A DNA stretch of 64,000 nt from positions 1-64,000 of the forward strand of contig JASLYQ010000004.1 of the NCBI GenBank assembly GCA_030739735.1, written 5' to 3'. The translations under genes and the position numbers were made by a program. Below are positions 29,232 through 37,566 of this stretch, piece by piece (the stretch's first letter is position 1; the number at the start of each line of letters is the position of its first letter). This DNA comes from Alphaproteobacteria bacterium (GTDB lineage: Bacteria > Pseudomonadota > Alphaproteobacteria > UBA7887). Below the pieces are notes generated by a model. That model was given only the letters and a program-made list of their open reading frames with translations. It ran no database searches and had not been told where the DNA came from.

Positions 29232-30176
29232 ATGTGGGCGCCGGGTCTTTCTGAATTCTCTCATGCGGCTCCTCCGCTGGTGCTGCTGCTGGCGCTGGCG
29301 CTGGATTGGCTGATTGGCGATCCGGCGCCAGTCTATTGCCGGATTCCGCATCCGGTGGTGATGATTGGGCATCTTATCACCGCCCTCGATATGCGTTTTA
29401 ACCGTGGCTCGGCCTGGGTTGGTGCCGGTATGGCGGTCTTTGTCGTGGCGCTGTGTGCAGGCATCGGCTGGGCACTCGCCTGGGGCATGCGCACCTTCCC
29501 CGGCGGCTGGGCCGTGGAAGCGCTCGTCGCCAGCGCTCTGTTGGGCTATCGCGGCCTGCACGATGCCGCGCGGGCCGTGGCGCTTGGCCTGGAGGAAGAC
29601 AACCTCGAGGCGGGGCGCGCGGCGGCAACCCATATTGTCGGGCGCGACCCGGACAGTCTCGACGAGGCGGGTGTGGCGCGTGCGGCGATCGAGTCTGTCG
29701 CCGAGAACCTGAGCGATGGCGTTGTAGCGCCGCTCTTCTGGTATGTGCTGCTCGGCCTGCCTGGCATGCTGGCCTATAAGGCTGTCAACACCCTCGACAG
29801 CATGATCGGCCATCGCACACCGCGCCACAAGGCCTTCGGGAGGTTTGCTGCGCGTCTTGACGATGCCGCGAACTGGCCGGCAGCGCGGATCACCGGCATC
29901 GTGCTCTGCCTGGTCGGCGGCGGTTGGCGCGTGATGTGGCGCGATGCTCGCAAAACAATCTCGCCCAATGCCGGCTGGCCAGAGGCTGCCATGGCAGGCG
30001 CACTCGGTGTGGCTCTGGCTGGTCCACGGACCTACGCTGGCAAGGGGGTAGACGCGCCCTGGCTCGGCGATGGTCGGCGCGAAGCAACCCCCGCTGATAT
30101 TTATGGGGCGCTCAGGATCTACCGCCTGGTCGGCTTCGCGCTTGCCATTCTTCTCGGCTTGCTTGCTTTGCTGTGA
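29232..30176 (+). CDS. cbiB: Adenosylcobinamide-phosphate synthase (CbiB/CobD)
   Basis: 314 residues, integral membrane protein with about 4-5 helices. Family motifs: ALDWLIGDP near the N-terminus, RIPHPVVMIGHLI, the catalytic block ESVAENLSDGVVAPLFWYVL near 155 and NTLDSMIGHRTPRHKAFGRFAARLDD near 185. It attaches aminopropanol (phosphate) to cobyric acid to make cobinamide. The gene is inverted relative to the cob genes on either side: divergent from cbiX and convergent with cobQ (stops one base apart). A 31-base stretch of its 5' end (29298-29328) is duplicated exactly inside ccmI. The ATG at 29232 has no strong ribosome site. Confidence 0.93.
   Translation: MWAPGLSEFSHAAPPLVLLLALALDWLIGDPAPVYCRIPHPVVMIGHLITALDMRFNRGSAWVGAGMAVFVVALCAGIGWALAWGMRTFPGGWAVEALVASALLGYRGLHDAARAVALGLEEDNLEAGRAAATHIVGRDPDSLDEAGVARAAIESVAENLSDGVVAPLFWYVLLGLPGMLAYKAVNTLDSMIGHRTPRHKAFGRFAARLDDAANWPAARITGIVLCLVGGGWRVMWRDARKTISPNAGWPEAAMAGALGVALAGPRTYAGKGVDAPWLGDGRREATPADIYGALRIYRLVGFALAILLGLLALL
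29298..29328 (+). repeat. 31-base segment shared with ccmI (copy in cbiB)
   Basis: Exact match to 56039-56069, in the same reading frame, encoding the end of the CbiB-family motif ALDWLIGDP. Further, gapped similarity extends upstream to about 29267. Because the motif is a normal part of CbiB, this copy is taken as the source. Confidence 0.9.
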
Positions 30177-30177
30177 G

Positions 30178-31629
30178 TCAGGTGGCACAGGCGACCTCCA
30201 ATAGCCGATCCACCGCCAAATGGCCTTCCATGTGTGCCGCAAGAGCATCGAGGGTTTCGTCGATGACGGCCTCGTAGGCTACGCTGCTTGCCTCGCGGCG
30301 TTTGAGGGAATCGAGGAAGGCATGGCGAAAGCCATCATCGGCGAAGAGGCCATGCAAGTAGCAGCCGCGCACGCACCCGTCGGCTGAGACCGCGCCGTCA
30401 GGCCCGGCGTCGAGTTGCAGCATCGGCGCCGCGTCTACACTGCTGACTCCGACATGCATATGATAGCCTCGCACCGCCTCGCCGCTCGCCAGATCGGTTC
30501 CTTGAGTTTGGATGAGGGTTTTGGCGCCGGCCAGCGTGGTCTCGATCGCTAGCAGGCCGAGCCCTGCCGTCTCTCCCGGCTCACCTTCGATGCCGTTAGG
30601 ATCGGCAAGTCGTTTGCCGAGCATCTGATAGCCACCACAAATTCCGAGCACGGCGCCGCCGCGCCGGTGGTGGGCGAGGATATCAATATCCCAGCCCTCG
30701 CGTCGCAGCGTCGCAAGATCGGAAAGTACCGCTTTCGAACCCGGCAGTAGGATCAAGTCGGCGGCGCCCGGAAGTGGTGTGCCGGTGTGAACCAGTTCGA
30801 GCGTGACATCGGGTTCGGCACGCAAGGGATCGAGGTCGTCGAAATTAGCTATATGCGGCAGCACCGGTGCGGCGATGCGTATGCCGCAGCCAGTGGTGCT
30901 GGGGCCGAGCGCTACGGCATCCTCCGCCGGCAGGCGCGCGGCATGGGCGAAGTGCGGTAGTACGCCGAAGCTCTCCAGCCCGGTACGCTCGGCGATCATC
31001 GCCAGGCCGCCGTCGAACAGCCGGATATCGCCACGAAATCGGTTGACGATGGTGCCGGCGAGACAGGCGCGGTCGGTGGCGTCGAGCAATTCCCAGGTGC
31101 CGACGAGCTGGGCGATGACGCCGCCGCGGTCGATATCGCCGATCAGCACCACGGGTACGCCGGCGGTCGTGGCAAAGCCCATATTGGCAATGTCGTTCGC
31201 GCGCAGGTTGACCTCGGCGGGACTGCCGGCACCTTCGACAACGATCAGCTCCGCTTCGTCACCGAGTCGCGCAAAGCTCTCCAGCACCGCGTCCAGCAAG
31301 CTCGGCTTGAGCGCCTGGTAGTCGGCGGCGCCGGCATTGCCGCGCACCTCGCCGCAGACGACGAGCTGGGCGCCGATATCTGACTGAGGCTTGAGTAGCA
31401 CTGGGTTCATATACCGGCTCGGCACCACGCCGCAGGCACGCGCCTGCAAGGCCTGGGCGCGGCCGATCTCGCCGCCGTCAGCCGTGACTGCGGCATTGTT
31501 CGACATGTTCTGGGGCTTAAAGGGGCGCACGGCGATGCCTCGGCGCTGGGCGGCGCGGCATAGCCCCGCGGCCAGCAGCGATTTGCCGACATTCGAGCCT
31601 GTGCCCTGAAGCATGATCGTTGCTGTCAA
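30178..31629 (-). CDS. cobQ: Cobyric acid synthase
   Basis: 483 residues. The N-terminal ATP-binding half opens [20 protein letters not shown] (P-loop-like) and contains [20 protein letters not shown]. The C-terminal glutamine amidotransferase half has the nucleophile elbow [18 protein letters not shown] and the His segment GCYLHGLF. CobQ amidates four side chains of adenosylcobyrinate a,c-diamide. The start overlaps the cobO stop; last gene of the riboswitch-led cobW-N-O-Q transcript, convergent with cbiB. Confidence 0.96.
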   Translation of the reverse strand: MTATIMLQGTGSNVGKSLLAAGLCRAAQRRGIAVRPFKPQNMSNNAAVTADGGEIGRAQALQARACGVVPSRYMNPVLLKPQSDIGAQLVVCGEVRGNAGAADYQALKPSLLDAVLESFARLGDEAELIVVEGAGSPAEVNLRANDIANMGFATTAGVPVVLIGDIDRGGVIAQLVGTWELLDATDRACLAGTIVNRFRGDIRLFDGGLAMIAERTGLESFGVLPHFAHAARLPAEDAVALGPSTTGCGIRIAAPVLPHIANFDDLDPLRAEPDVTLELVHTGTPLPGAADLILLPGSKAVLSDLATLRREGWDIDILAHHRRGGAVLGICGGYQMLGKRLADPNGIEGEPGETAGLGLLAIETTLAGAKTLIQTQGTDLASGEAVRGYHMHVGVSSVDAAPMLQLDAGPDGAVSADGCVRGCYLHGLFADDGFRHAFLDSLKRREASSVAYEAVIDETLDALAAHMEGHLAVDRLLEVACAT

Positions 31630-32231
31630 AACTCGATGCCTTTCTGCGCCTTCACTCCGGCGCGGAAAGGATGCTTGATCTGGGTCATCTCAGTGACCAG
31701 ATCGGCAGCTTCGATCAACTCGTCCTTGGCGTTGCGGCCGGTGACGACAACATGCAGCATCTCGGGTCTGTTGGAAAGGAATGCCACTACATCGTCGAGC
31801 GGGAGAGACTCGTAGCGCAGCACGATATTGAGCTCATCGAGCAGCACGAGATCGTAATTACCGCTCGAGATCATCTCTTTCGACGCCTCCCAGGCCTTCT
31901 TTGCGGCTGCAATATCGCGCTCGCGATCCTGAGTCTCCCAGGTGAAGCCTTCACCCATGGCGCGGATGGTCACGAGATCGGGGAAACGCTCAAGCACGCT
32001 GCGCTCGCCCGTCTCCCATTTACCCTTGACGAACTGCACGATGCCGACGTGCATGCCGTGGCCGAGCGCACGCATGACCAGGCCGAAGGCGGCGGTGGAT
32101 TTTCCCTTGCCCTTCCCGGTATGGACGATCAGTAGGCCCTTCTCGATGGTCTTCGTGGCAAGCATCTTGTCGCGGGCGATCTTCTTCTTGTGCGCCTTAT
32201 CGTTGGCGCGAGCAAAATCATTGTCAGTCAT
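31626..32231 (-). CDS. cobO: Cob(I)yrinic acid a,c-diamide adenosyltransferase
   Basis: 201 residues from ATG 32231, chosen because it overlaps the cobN stop and gives the usual CobO/BtuR length; the frame extends upstream only as a shadow of cobN. P-loop [18 protein letters not shown] near residue 35, then [16 protein letters not shown], and the Walker B-like [14 protein letters not shown] near 130. It adds the adenosyl group to the corrinoid from ATP. A Lys-rich N-terminal arm precedes the P-loop, as in the family. Confidence 0.95.
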   Translation of the reverse strand: MTDNDFARANDKAHKKKIARDKMLATKTIEKGLLIVHTGKGKGKSTAAFGLVMRALGHGMHVGIVQFVKGKWETGERSVLERFPDLVTIRAMGEGFTWETQDRERDIAAAKKAWEASKEMISSGNYDLVLLDELNIVLRYESLPLDDVVAFLSNRPEMLHVVVTGRNAKDELIEAADLVTEMTQIKHPFRAGVKAQKGIEF

Positions 32232-35200
32232 CTCGCAAGCTCCTCCAGGCGGCGACCCGTATCGTTGGCGCGCGGCTGCCACAGGCCACGCGATTGGGCT
32301 TCTAAAAGACGCTCTGCCATCTCGCGCGCGGCGGCGGGATTGGCATCAAGCAAAAAGTTGCGCACGTCGTCGTTCTCGAGATAGGCCTCGTAGACGGCAT
32401 CAAAATGGTGGTCAGCCACGCTATGCGTTGTCGCCGCGAAGGCGAAAAGGTAATCGACCGTTGCAGCCATCTCGAAAGCACCCTTATAGCCATGGCGCAT
32501 GACGCCAGCGATCCATTTCGGGTTGACCACGCGGGCGCGTACGACGCGTGCGATCTCCTCTTCGAGAGTACGGATACGTGGCGACTCGGGGCGTGAATGG
32601 TCGTTGTGGTAGACCGTAGGTGCCTGTCCGCTGAGGTGGTGTACGGCCGCGGCCAAGCCGCCCTCGAACTGATAGTAGTCGTCGGAATCGAGCAGGTCGT
32701 GCTCGCGGTTGTCCTGGTTCTGCACCACGCCCTCGACATTGCGCAATCGCGCCTCGAATAGGCCATGGCGCGCTTCCCCTTTGGCGCCGGCACCATAGGC
32801 GTAGCCACCCCAGGCAAGATAGGCGCGGGCGAGATCGGCGTCCGACTCCCAGCCCTTCTCGTCGATCAATGCCTGCAGGCCGGCGCCGTAGGCGCCAGGC
32901 TTGGACCCGAAGACGCGGTGGCCCGCACGCGCCTCCGCCTCCGCCTCGTCCAGTCCCTTGGCACGCAGATGGTCGCGCTCAGCGCGCGCGCGTGCAGCGA
33001 GCGGATTGTCACACTCCGGCTCATCGAGCGCTGCCACCGCCCGTACGGCGGAATCGAGCAGGTCGATCTGGGCAGGGAAGGCGTCGCGGAAGAAGCCTGA
33101 GATGCGAAATACCACATCGACCCGCGGGCGATCGAGAACACTCACGGGCAGGATCTCGAAGCCCGTGACACGTCGCGAGGCCGTGTCCCAGTTCGGTTGC
33201 ACGCCGAGTAAGGCTAATGCCTGGGCGATATCGTCGCCACCAGTGCGCATGTTGGCGGTGCCCCAGGCGCTGATGGCGAGGCTTGTGGGCCAGGCGCCGT
33301 GGTCTTGGCGGAAGCGATCGAGCAACAGGCCGGCAGATTTCCAGCCCAACCGCCAGGCTGTCGGCGTCGGCACCATGCGGGTGTCGACGGAATAGAAGTT
33401 ACGTCCCGTCGGCAAGACGTCGAGCCGTCCGCGCGTCGGTGCGCCTGAGGGGCCGGGGTTGACGAAACGCCCATCGAGCCCCGCGAGCAGAGCCGTGGTC
33501 TCGGCTTCACCGCTGGCCAGCACGGCTGGACGGATATCCCGCTCGAGGGACTCGAGCACCGCGCGGGTCTTGTGCCAACTTGTTTCAGGTGATCTCTCAC
33601 CAGCGACTAGCGCCCGTGCTAGAGCTTCGAGACGCTCGACGGTGTCACCTTGGCTCCGCCATCGTCCATTGCCGAGCAGAGTAGGTTTCGGACCTGTCCA
33701 AGGCTCGGCCATGGCGCAATCTAGCGGATCGAAGTTGAAGTCAAGATCGGCGGCAAGCGCTCGGGTCAGCGAGGCCTCGCCCGGCGTTTCGCCGCGCGGC
33801 AGCCGCGTCAGCGCCACTAACAGGTCGGTGAGCTGGTCGCCCTCGGGGGTCCGGCCAAAGATGTGCAAACCGTCGCGGATCTGCATCTCCTTGAGCTCGC
33901 ATAAATGGTTGTCGAGCTTGTTCAGTGCGGTCTCATCATCGTCGCCCACAAAGCCGCAGTCCTTATCGAGACCAAGCTGGCGGCTGAGATCGAGTATGTC
34001 GTCGCGCAGCAGCTCCAGGCGCCGCGGATCGATACCGGCGGCCTCGTAATACTCGTCCACCAAGCTTTCGAGGTCGGCAAGCGGGCCGTAGCTCTCGGCG
34101 CGGGTCAGCGGTGGCGTTAGATGATCGACGATAACGGCTTGCGCGCGGCGCTTGGCCTGAGTGCCTTCCCCGGGATCATTGACGATGAATGGATAGAGAT
34201 GGGGCACAGGACCGAACGCCACTTCCGGAAAACATGCCTCGGACAGCGCCAAGGCCTTGCCCGGCAGCCATTCGAGATTACCGTGTTTGCCCAAGTCGAT
34301 CACCGCATGGGCGGCGAAGTCCTTTCGCAACCAGGCATAGAAGGCGAGATAGCCGTGAGGCGGCACCAGCTCTGGGTCGTGATAGCTCGCCGCCGGATCG
34401 ATGTTGTAGCCGCGCGCCGGTTGCAGGCACAGCGCCACGTTGCCGAGACGATGGGCGGGCAGAAGAAAAGCATCGCCGTTCATGAAGGGATCCGATTCCG
34501 CGTCACCCCAGCGTTTTGTCACTGCCGCTTGCACACTGTTCGGCAGGGTACTGAAGAATAACAAATAGTCAGACAAAGGATAGCTCACACCACCTATCTT
34601 GGTGGCCCGGTTAGCCGGGGCGTTGGTCGGGCCTTGTGCTAGACGGTTGATTAGGGCTCGCCCATCATCCGGTATGTTCTCAATGCGATAACCGGCTGCC
34701 GCCATCGCTTCCAACAGACCTTGTGCGCTGGGTGGCGTATCCAGTCCGACACCATTACCGAGGCGGCCGTCACGGGTAGGATAGTTGGCCAGAACCATGG
34801 CGACTCGACGCTCTGCCGCCGGTGTCCTTGCCAGGTTGCTCCAGGCCAATGCGAGGTCGGCGACGAATGCAATCCGGTCGCGTATAGGCGCGTGGGCACG
34901 CAGTGAGATCTCCGCCTCCTCGTCGTAGCGCGCTTCCGACTTAAACGAGATGGCGCGCGTGATGATGCGCCCGTCTACCTCCGGCAAAGCCACGTTCATG
35001 GCGATATCGCGCGCGGTAAGCCCGCTCGTTCCATCGTCCCACGCAGCCTTCGACCCGCCCGAGAGAATCGCTTGGAGCACTGGGACATCGCAACCGTCGA
35101 GCGGGCTCGTTGCCGGTGCGCCGGGTCGCGAGACGGCGAAGCCGGTGGCGTTGACGATCACGCGCGGCGGCGCCTCGCGGAGCAGCGCTTCGAGCGTTGC

Positions 35201-35932
35201 CGCTGACACAGGGTCTTTGAGGCTGGTGACGAAGACTGGCAGGGGATTGAGGCCGCGCTGGCCGAGTGCCGTGATCAGGGCATCGACGGGCGCCAGGTCG
35301 TCGGCCTGGGTCAGTGCGCGGTAGAAGATCAGTACCGCCTTCGGTGCCCCGCTGCGCCAATGGGGACGCAAGTCGTCCACGGTCGCGATGTTCTCGTCAG
35401 GCCAGTAGAGCCCGACGCGGGGCAGCGGCAAAGGCTCTATCCATGGGGTTGGCTGACCGATTAGCGTGGTGGCGTAGGCTAGGAGATTGCGGAAGTTCTC
35501 GGCTCCGCCGTGGACGAAATACTGCCACAGGCGATGCCATCTCGCTTCCGGCAAGGTGCAGAGCGCGGCAAGCTCCGCATCGGGCTGATCATCGCCCGGA
35601 AGCATGGCGAGCGGAATGCGGTGCTCGCGGCACGTGGCTGCGACTTGTTCCACTCCGTAGGCCCAGTAGCCGCTGCCCCCAAGCAGTCGCACAACCACGA
35701 GTTTGGCGCGGGCAATGATGTCCTCGACATAGATATCTACCGACATATTATGGCCGAGGCTCATGACGTTAGCGAGGCGCAGGCTGGGGCCTTCCGCGTC
35801 ACGAGCACGCGCCAGGCCGGCCAGCTCATTGTCGGCCGCCGACAAGATGACAATGTCGCCCGCCGTCTGGCCGAGATCGACCGCCTCCTCGCCATCGAGG
35901 ATGGTACCCGGTGTGGCCGCCAGAAGGTGCAT
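32228..35932 (-). CDS. cobN: Cobaltochelatase subunit CobN
   Basis: 1234 residues from ATG 35932, placed one base after the cobW stop; the frame is open for 58 more codons upstream but that part is cobW read in another frame. It begins HLLAATPGTILDGEEAVDLG and carries CobN/Mg-chelatase H landmarks: NVMSLGHNMSVDIYVEDII, VLANYPTRDGRLGNGVGLDTP, IDLGKHGNLEWLPGKALALS, AYGAGLQALI and the C-terminal NPKWIAGVMRHGYKGAFEMA. CobN is the large corrin-binding subunit of the ATP-dependent late cobaltochelatase CobNST; cobS and cobT are not in the window. Confidence 0.96.
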   Translation of the reverse strand: MHLLAATPGTILDGEEAVDLGQTAGDIVILSAADNELAGLARARDAEGPSLRLANVMSLGHNMSVDIYVEDIIARAKLVVVRLLGGSGYWAYGVEQVAATCREHRIPLAMLPGDDQPDAELAALCTLPEARWHRLWQYFVHGGAENFRNLLAYATTLIGQPTPWIEPLPLPRVGLYWPDENIATVDDLRPHWRSGAPKAVLIFYRALTQADDLAPVDALITALGQRGLNPLPVFVTSLKDPVSAATLEALLREAPPRVIVNATGFAVSRPGAPATSPLDGCDVPVLQAILSGGSKAAWDDGTSGLTARDIAMNVALPEVDGRIITRAISFKSEARYDEEAEISLRAHAPIRDRIAFVADLALAWSNLARTPAAERRVAMVLANYPTRDGRLGNGVGLDTPPSAQGLLEAMAAAGYRIENIPDDGRALINRLAQGPTNAPANRATKIGGVSYPLSDYLLFFSTLPNSVQAAVTKRWGDAESDPFMNGDAFLLPAHRLGNVALCLQPARGYNIDPAASYHDPELVPPHGYLAFYAWLRKDFAAHAVIDLGKHGNLEWLPGKALALSEACFPEVAFGPVPHLYPFIVNDPGEGTQAKRRAQAVIVDHLTPPLTRAESYGPLADLESLVDEYYEAAGIDPRRLELLRDDILDLSRQLGLDKDCGFVGDDDETALNKLDNHLCELKEMQIRDGLHIFGRTPEGDQLTDLLVALTRLPRGETPGEASLTRALAADLDFNFDPLDCAMAEPWTGPKPTLLGNGRWRSQGDTVERLEALARALVAGERSPETSWHKTRAVLESLERDIRPAVLASGEAETTALLAGLDGRFVNPGPSGAPTRGRLDVLPTGRNFYSVDTRMVPTPTAWRLGWKSAGLLLDRFRQDHGAWPTSLAISAWGTANMRTGGDDIAQALALLGVQPNWDTASRRVTGFEILPVSVLDRPRVDVVFRISGFFRDAFPAQIDLLDSAVRAVAALDEPECDNPLAARARAERDHLRAKGLDEAEAEARAGHRVFGSKPGAYGAGLQALIDEKGWESDADLARAYLAWGGYAYGAGAKGEARHGLFEARLRNVEGVVQNQDNREHDLLDSDDYYQFEGGLAAAVHHLSGQAPTVYHNDHSRPESPRIRTLEEEIARVVRARVVNPKWIAGVMRHGYKGAFEMAATVDYLFAFAATTHSVADHHFDAVYEAYLENDDVRNFLLDANPAAAREMAERLLEAQSRGLWQPRANDTGRRLEELAR

Positions 35933-35933
35933 G

Positions 35934-36947
35934 TCAGGCTCGAATCGCGGCGCTAATGGCGTCGCGGTCCATGCCTTGGGCGCCGATGACGACGAACTGG
36001 CCCTGGCGCACCTCGTCCGGCGTCCAGTCGCGGTCGTAATAATGCTGGAAGCGGTCGCCGACGCCCTGCACAACAAGGCGCATGTCGCGCCCGTCAACGG
36101 CGACAAAGCCCTTGATGCGATAAATGTCGTGCGCGGCGGCGATGATTCGCAGCCGGTCGGTCAGCGCTTGTGGCGAGATAACGGGGCCGAGCGCCACATG
36201 AAAGCTGTTGAAATCGTCGTGGTCGTGCTCGCCTTCGTCGTCGTGGTGGGAAGGGCGCGCATCAAGATCGTTCTCGGCCGCGGCGCCGATCCCGAACACC
36301 ACCTGTGCTGGCACTATGGCACTGACGGCCGGTACGACCTTAACCGCACCGCCGCGCACGCCCGCCTCGACCTCGCCGCGCACCGCATGCAGGGTGGCAT
36401 GGGCGACCAGATCGGTTTTGTTGAGGATCACCATATCGGCGCATGCGAGTTGGTCGGCGAACAGCTCGGCTAGCGGCGCGTCGTGGTCCAGCGTATCCAC
36501 GTCGTCGGCGAAGCGCCCTTCCGCGACGGCGTGGCAATCGACCACCGCGACGACGCCGTCGACAGTGACGCGCGTGCGTACCTCGGGCCAGCCGAAGGCG
36601 CGTACCAGAGGCTTGGGCAAAGCGAGGCCGGAGGTCTCTATGATGATGTGCTCGGGCGGTTGGTCGCGCTCAAGCAGTGCGGTCATTGCCGGCAGGAAGT
36701 CGTCCACCACCGTGCAGCAAATGCAGCCGTTGGCGAGTTCGACTATATCATCCTCGCCGCAGGCCTCGCTGCCGCACTCGGCCAGCAACTCGCCGTCGAC
36801 GCCAATGTCGCCGAATTCGTTGACGATAATCGCCAGGCGCTGGCCATTGGCGCTTTCCAGGAGATTGCGGATCAGGCTTGTCTTGCCGGCTCCGAGAAAG
36901 CCGGTGACGATCGTGGCGGGTATCTTAGCGTGGCGGCTCTGAGTCAC
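35934..36947 (-). CDS. cobW: CobW-family metal-binding GTPase
   Basis: 337 residues from a GTG start preceded by GGAGGG. G1 motif TGFLGAGKTSLIRNLL, zinc/cobalt site ELANGCICCTVVDDF (CxCC), guanine-specificity motif NKTDLV near residue 180. An acidic His-rich insertion (HHDDEGEHDHDD) at about 230-245 precedes the CobW C-terminal domain (IKGFVAVDGRDMRLVVQGVG). CobW proteins are metal chaperones, here probably supplying cobalt to CobNST or CbiX. First gene of the operon cobW-cobN-cobO-cobQ, directly downstream of a cobalamin riboswitch. Confidence 0.94.
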   Translation of the reverse strand: MTQSRHAKIPATIVTGFLGAGKTSLIRNLLESANGQRLAIIVNEFGDIGVDGELLAECGSEACGEDDIVELANGCICCTVVDDFLPAMTALLERDQPPEHIIIETSGLALPKPLVRAFGWPEVRTRVTVDGVVAVVDCHAVAEGRFADDVDTLDHDAPLAELFADQLACADMVILNKTDLVAHATLHAVRGEVEAGVRGGAVKVVPAVSAIVPAQVVFGIGAAAENDLDARPSHHDDEGEHDHDDFNSFHVALGPVISPQALTDRLRIIAAAHDIYRIKGFVAVDGRDMRLVVQGVGDRFQHYYDRDWTPDEVRQGQFVVIGAQGMDRDAISAAIRA

Positions 36948-36969
36948 ACCTTCCCTCCGAAGATGACGG

Positions 36970-37145
36970 AATACGACGGGCCTGAGGAGGTTTCCTGGCT
37001 TCGGCTCAGCGGCTCGCGACGCCTTCCCGACACCGTCGTGCCAGTGGCCTGTCGCCGCAAGCCTAACCGTTTACAGTTGCGGGGGCAGCGCCGGACTGGT
37101 ATCGCGGCAGCGACACGTTACCGGCTTCCCTCTTCTCAGAGCTCC
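36970..37145 (-). promoter_or_regulatory. Cobalamin (B12) riboswitch upstream of cobW
   Basis: Read on the minus strand, conserved aptamer elements appear in the right order: AGAGGGAAGCCGGT near 37135-37120, GCTGCCCCCGCAACTGTAA (the core region, near 37090-37070), GCCACTGGCACGACGG, GTCGGGAAGGCG, and GCCGAAGCCAGGAAACC near 37005-36985 (B12 box region). It ends about 25-45 bases before the GTG of cobW, whose GGAGGG ribosome site lies in the expression platform. High B12 would therefore be expected to shut off translation or transcription of cobWNOQ. Confidence 0.92.
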
Positions 37146-37162
37146 GACCCTAACACGGCCGC

Positions 37163-37390
37163 TCAGGCCACGCCAAGCTCATCCCTGATGAGCGCGGCAT
37201 CGGTGGCCAGCGCCTGCATCTTGGGGGCGGTAAGATCGCGCGACACCAGTACCATGCCGCAATCGGTGCAAGGCACGATCAACTCGGCCGGCACGCTCCT
37301 GACCGGCGGCGATGGCAAGACGTACCGCGTCGGGCTTGGCTCTGGTCAGCTCGTCCGAATCCTTGAGGCGCCACGGCGCCCAAAGTGACT
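37163..37390 (-). pseudogene. 3' fragment of an unidentified gene (frameshifted)
   Basis: On the minus strand a 40-codon tail reads like real protein: AELIVPCTDCGMVLVSRDL then TAPKMQALATDAALIRDELG and a stop at 37163. It contains a CxxC pair. Upstream the protein-like reading (ELTRAKPDAVRLAIAAGQER) continues in a different frame, implying a frameshift near 37290, and no start is present. It ends just before the riboswitch. I do not recognise the family with confidence. Confidence 0.4.
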
Positions 37391-37566
37391 GATAATGGGT
37401 CAGTCAAGAGGGTTTGGACCGGCTACCGCTTGGTGGCTGGCAATTGCATCGTCGCATAATGTCCGCCATGGCGACGGAGCACGAGGGCTTTCACGCATTG
37501 ACTCTTCGGCCAAAGATAGGGAACACAGGCGCTTGTCCGCGCAGAACGAGAAGGTTGGAGAAAAAA

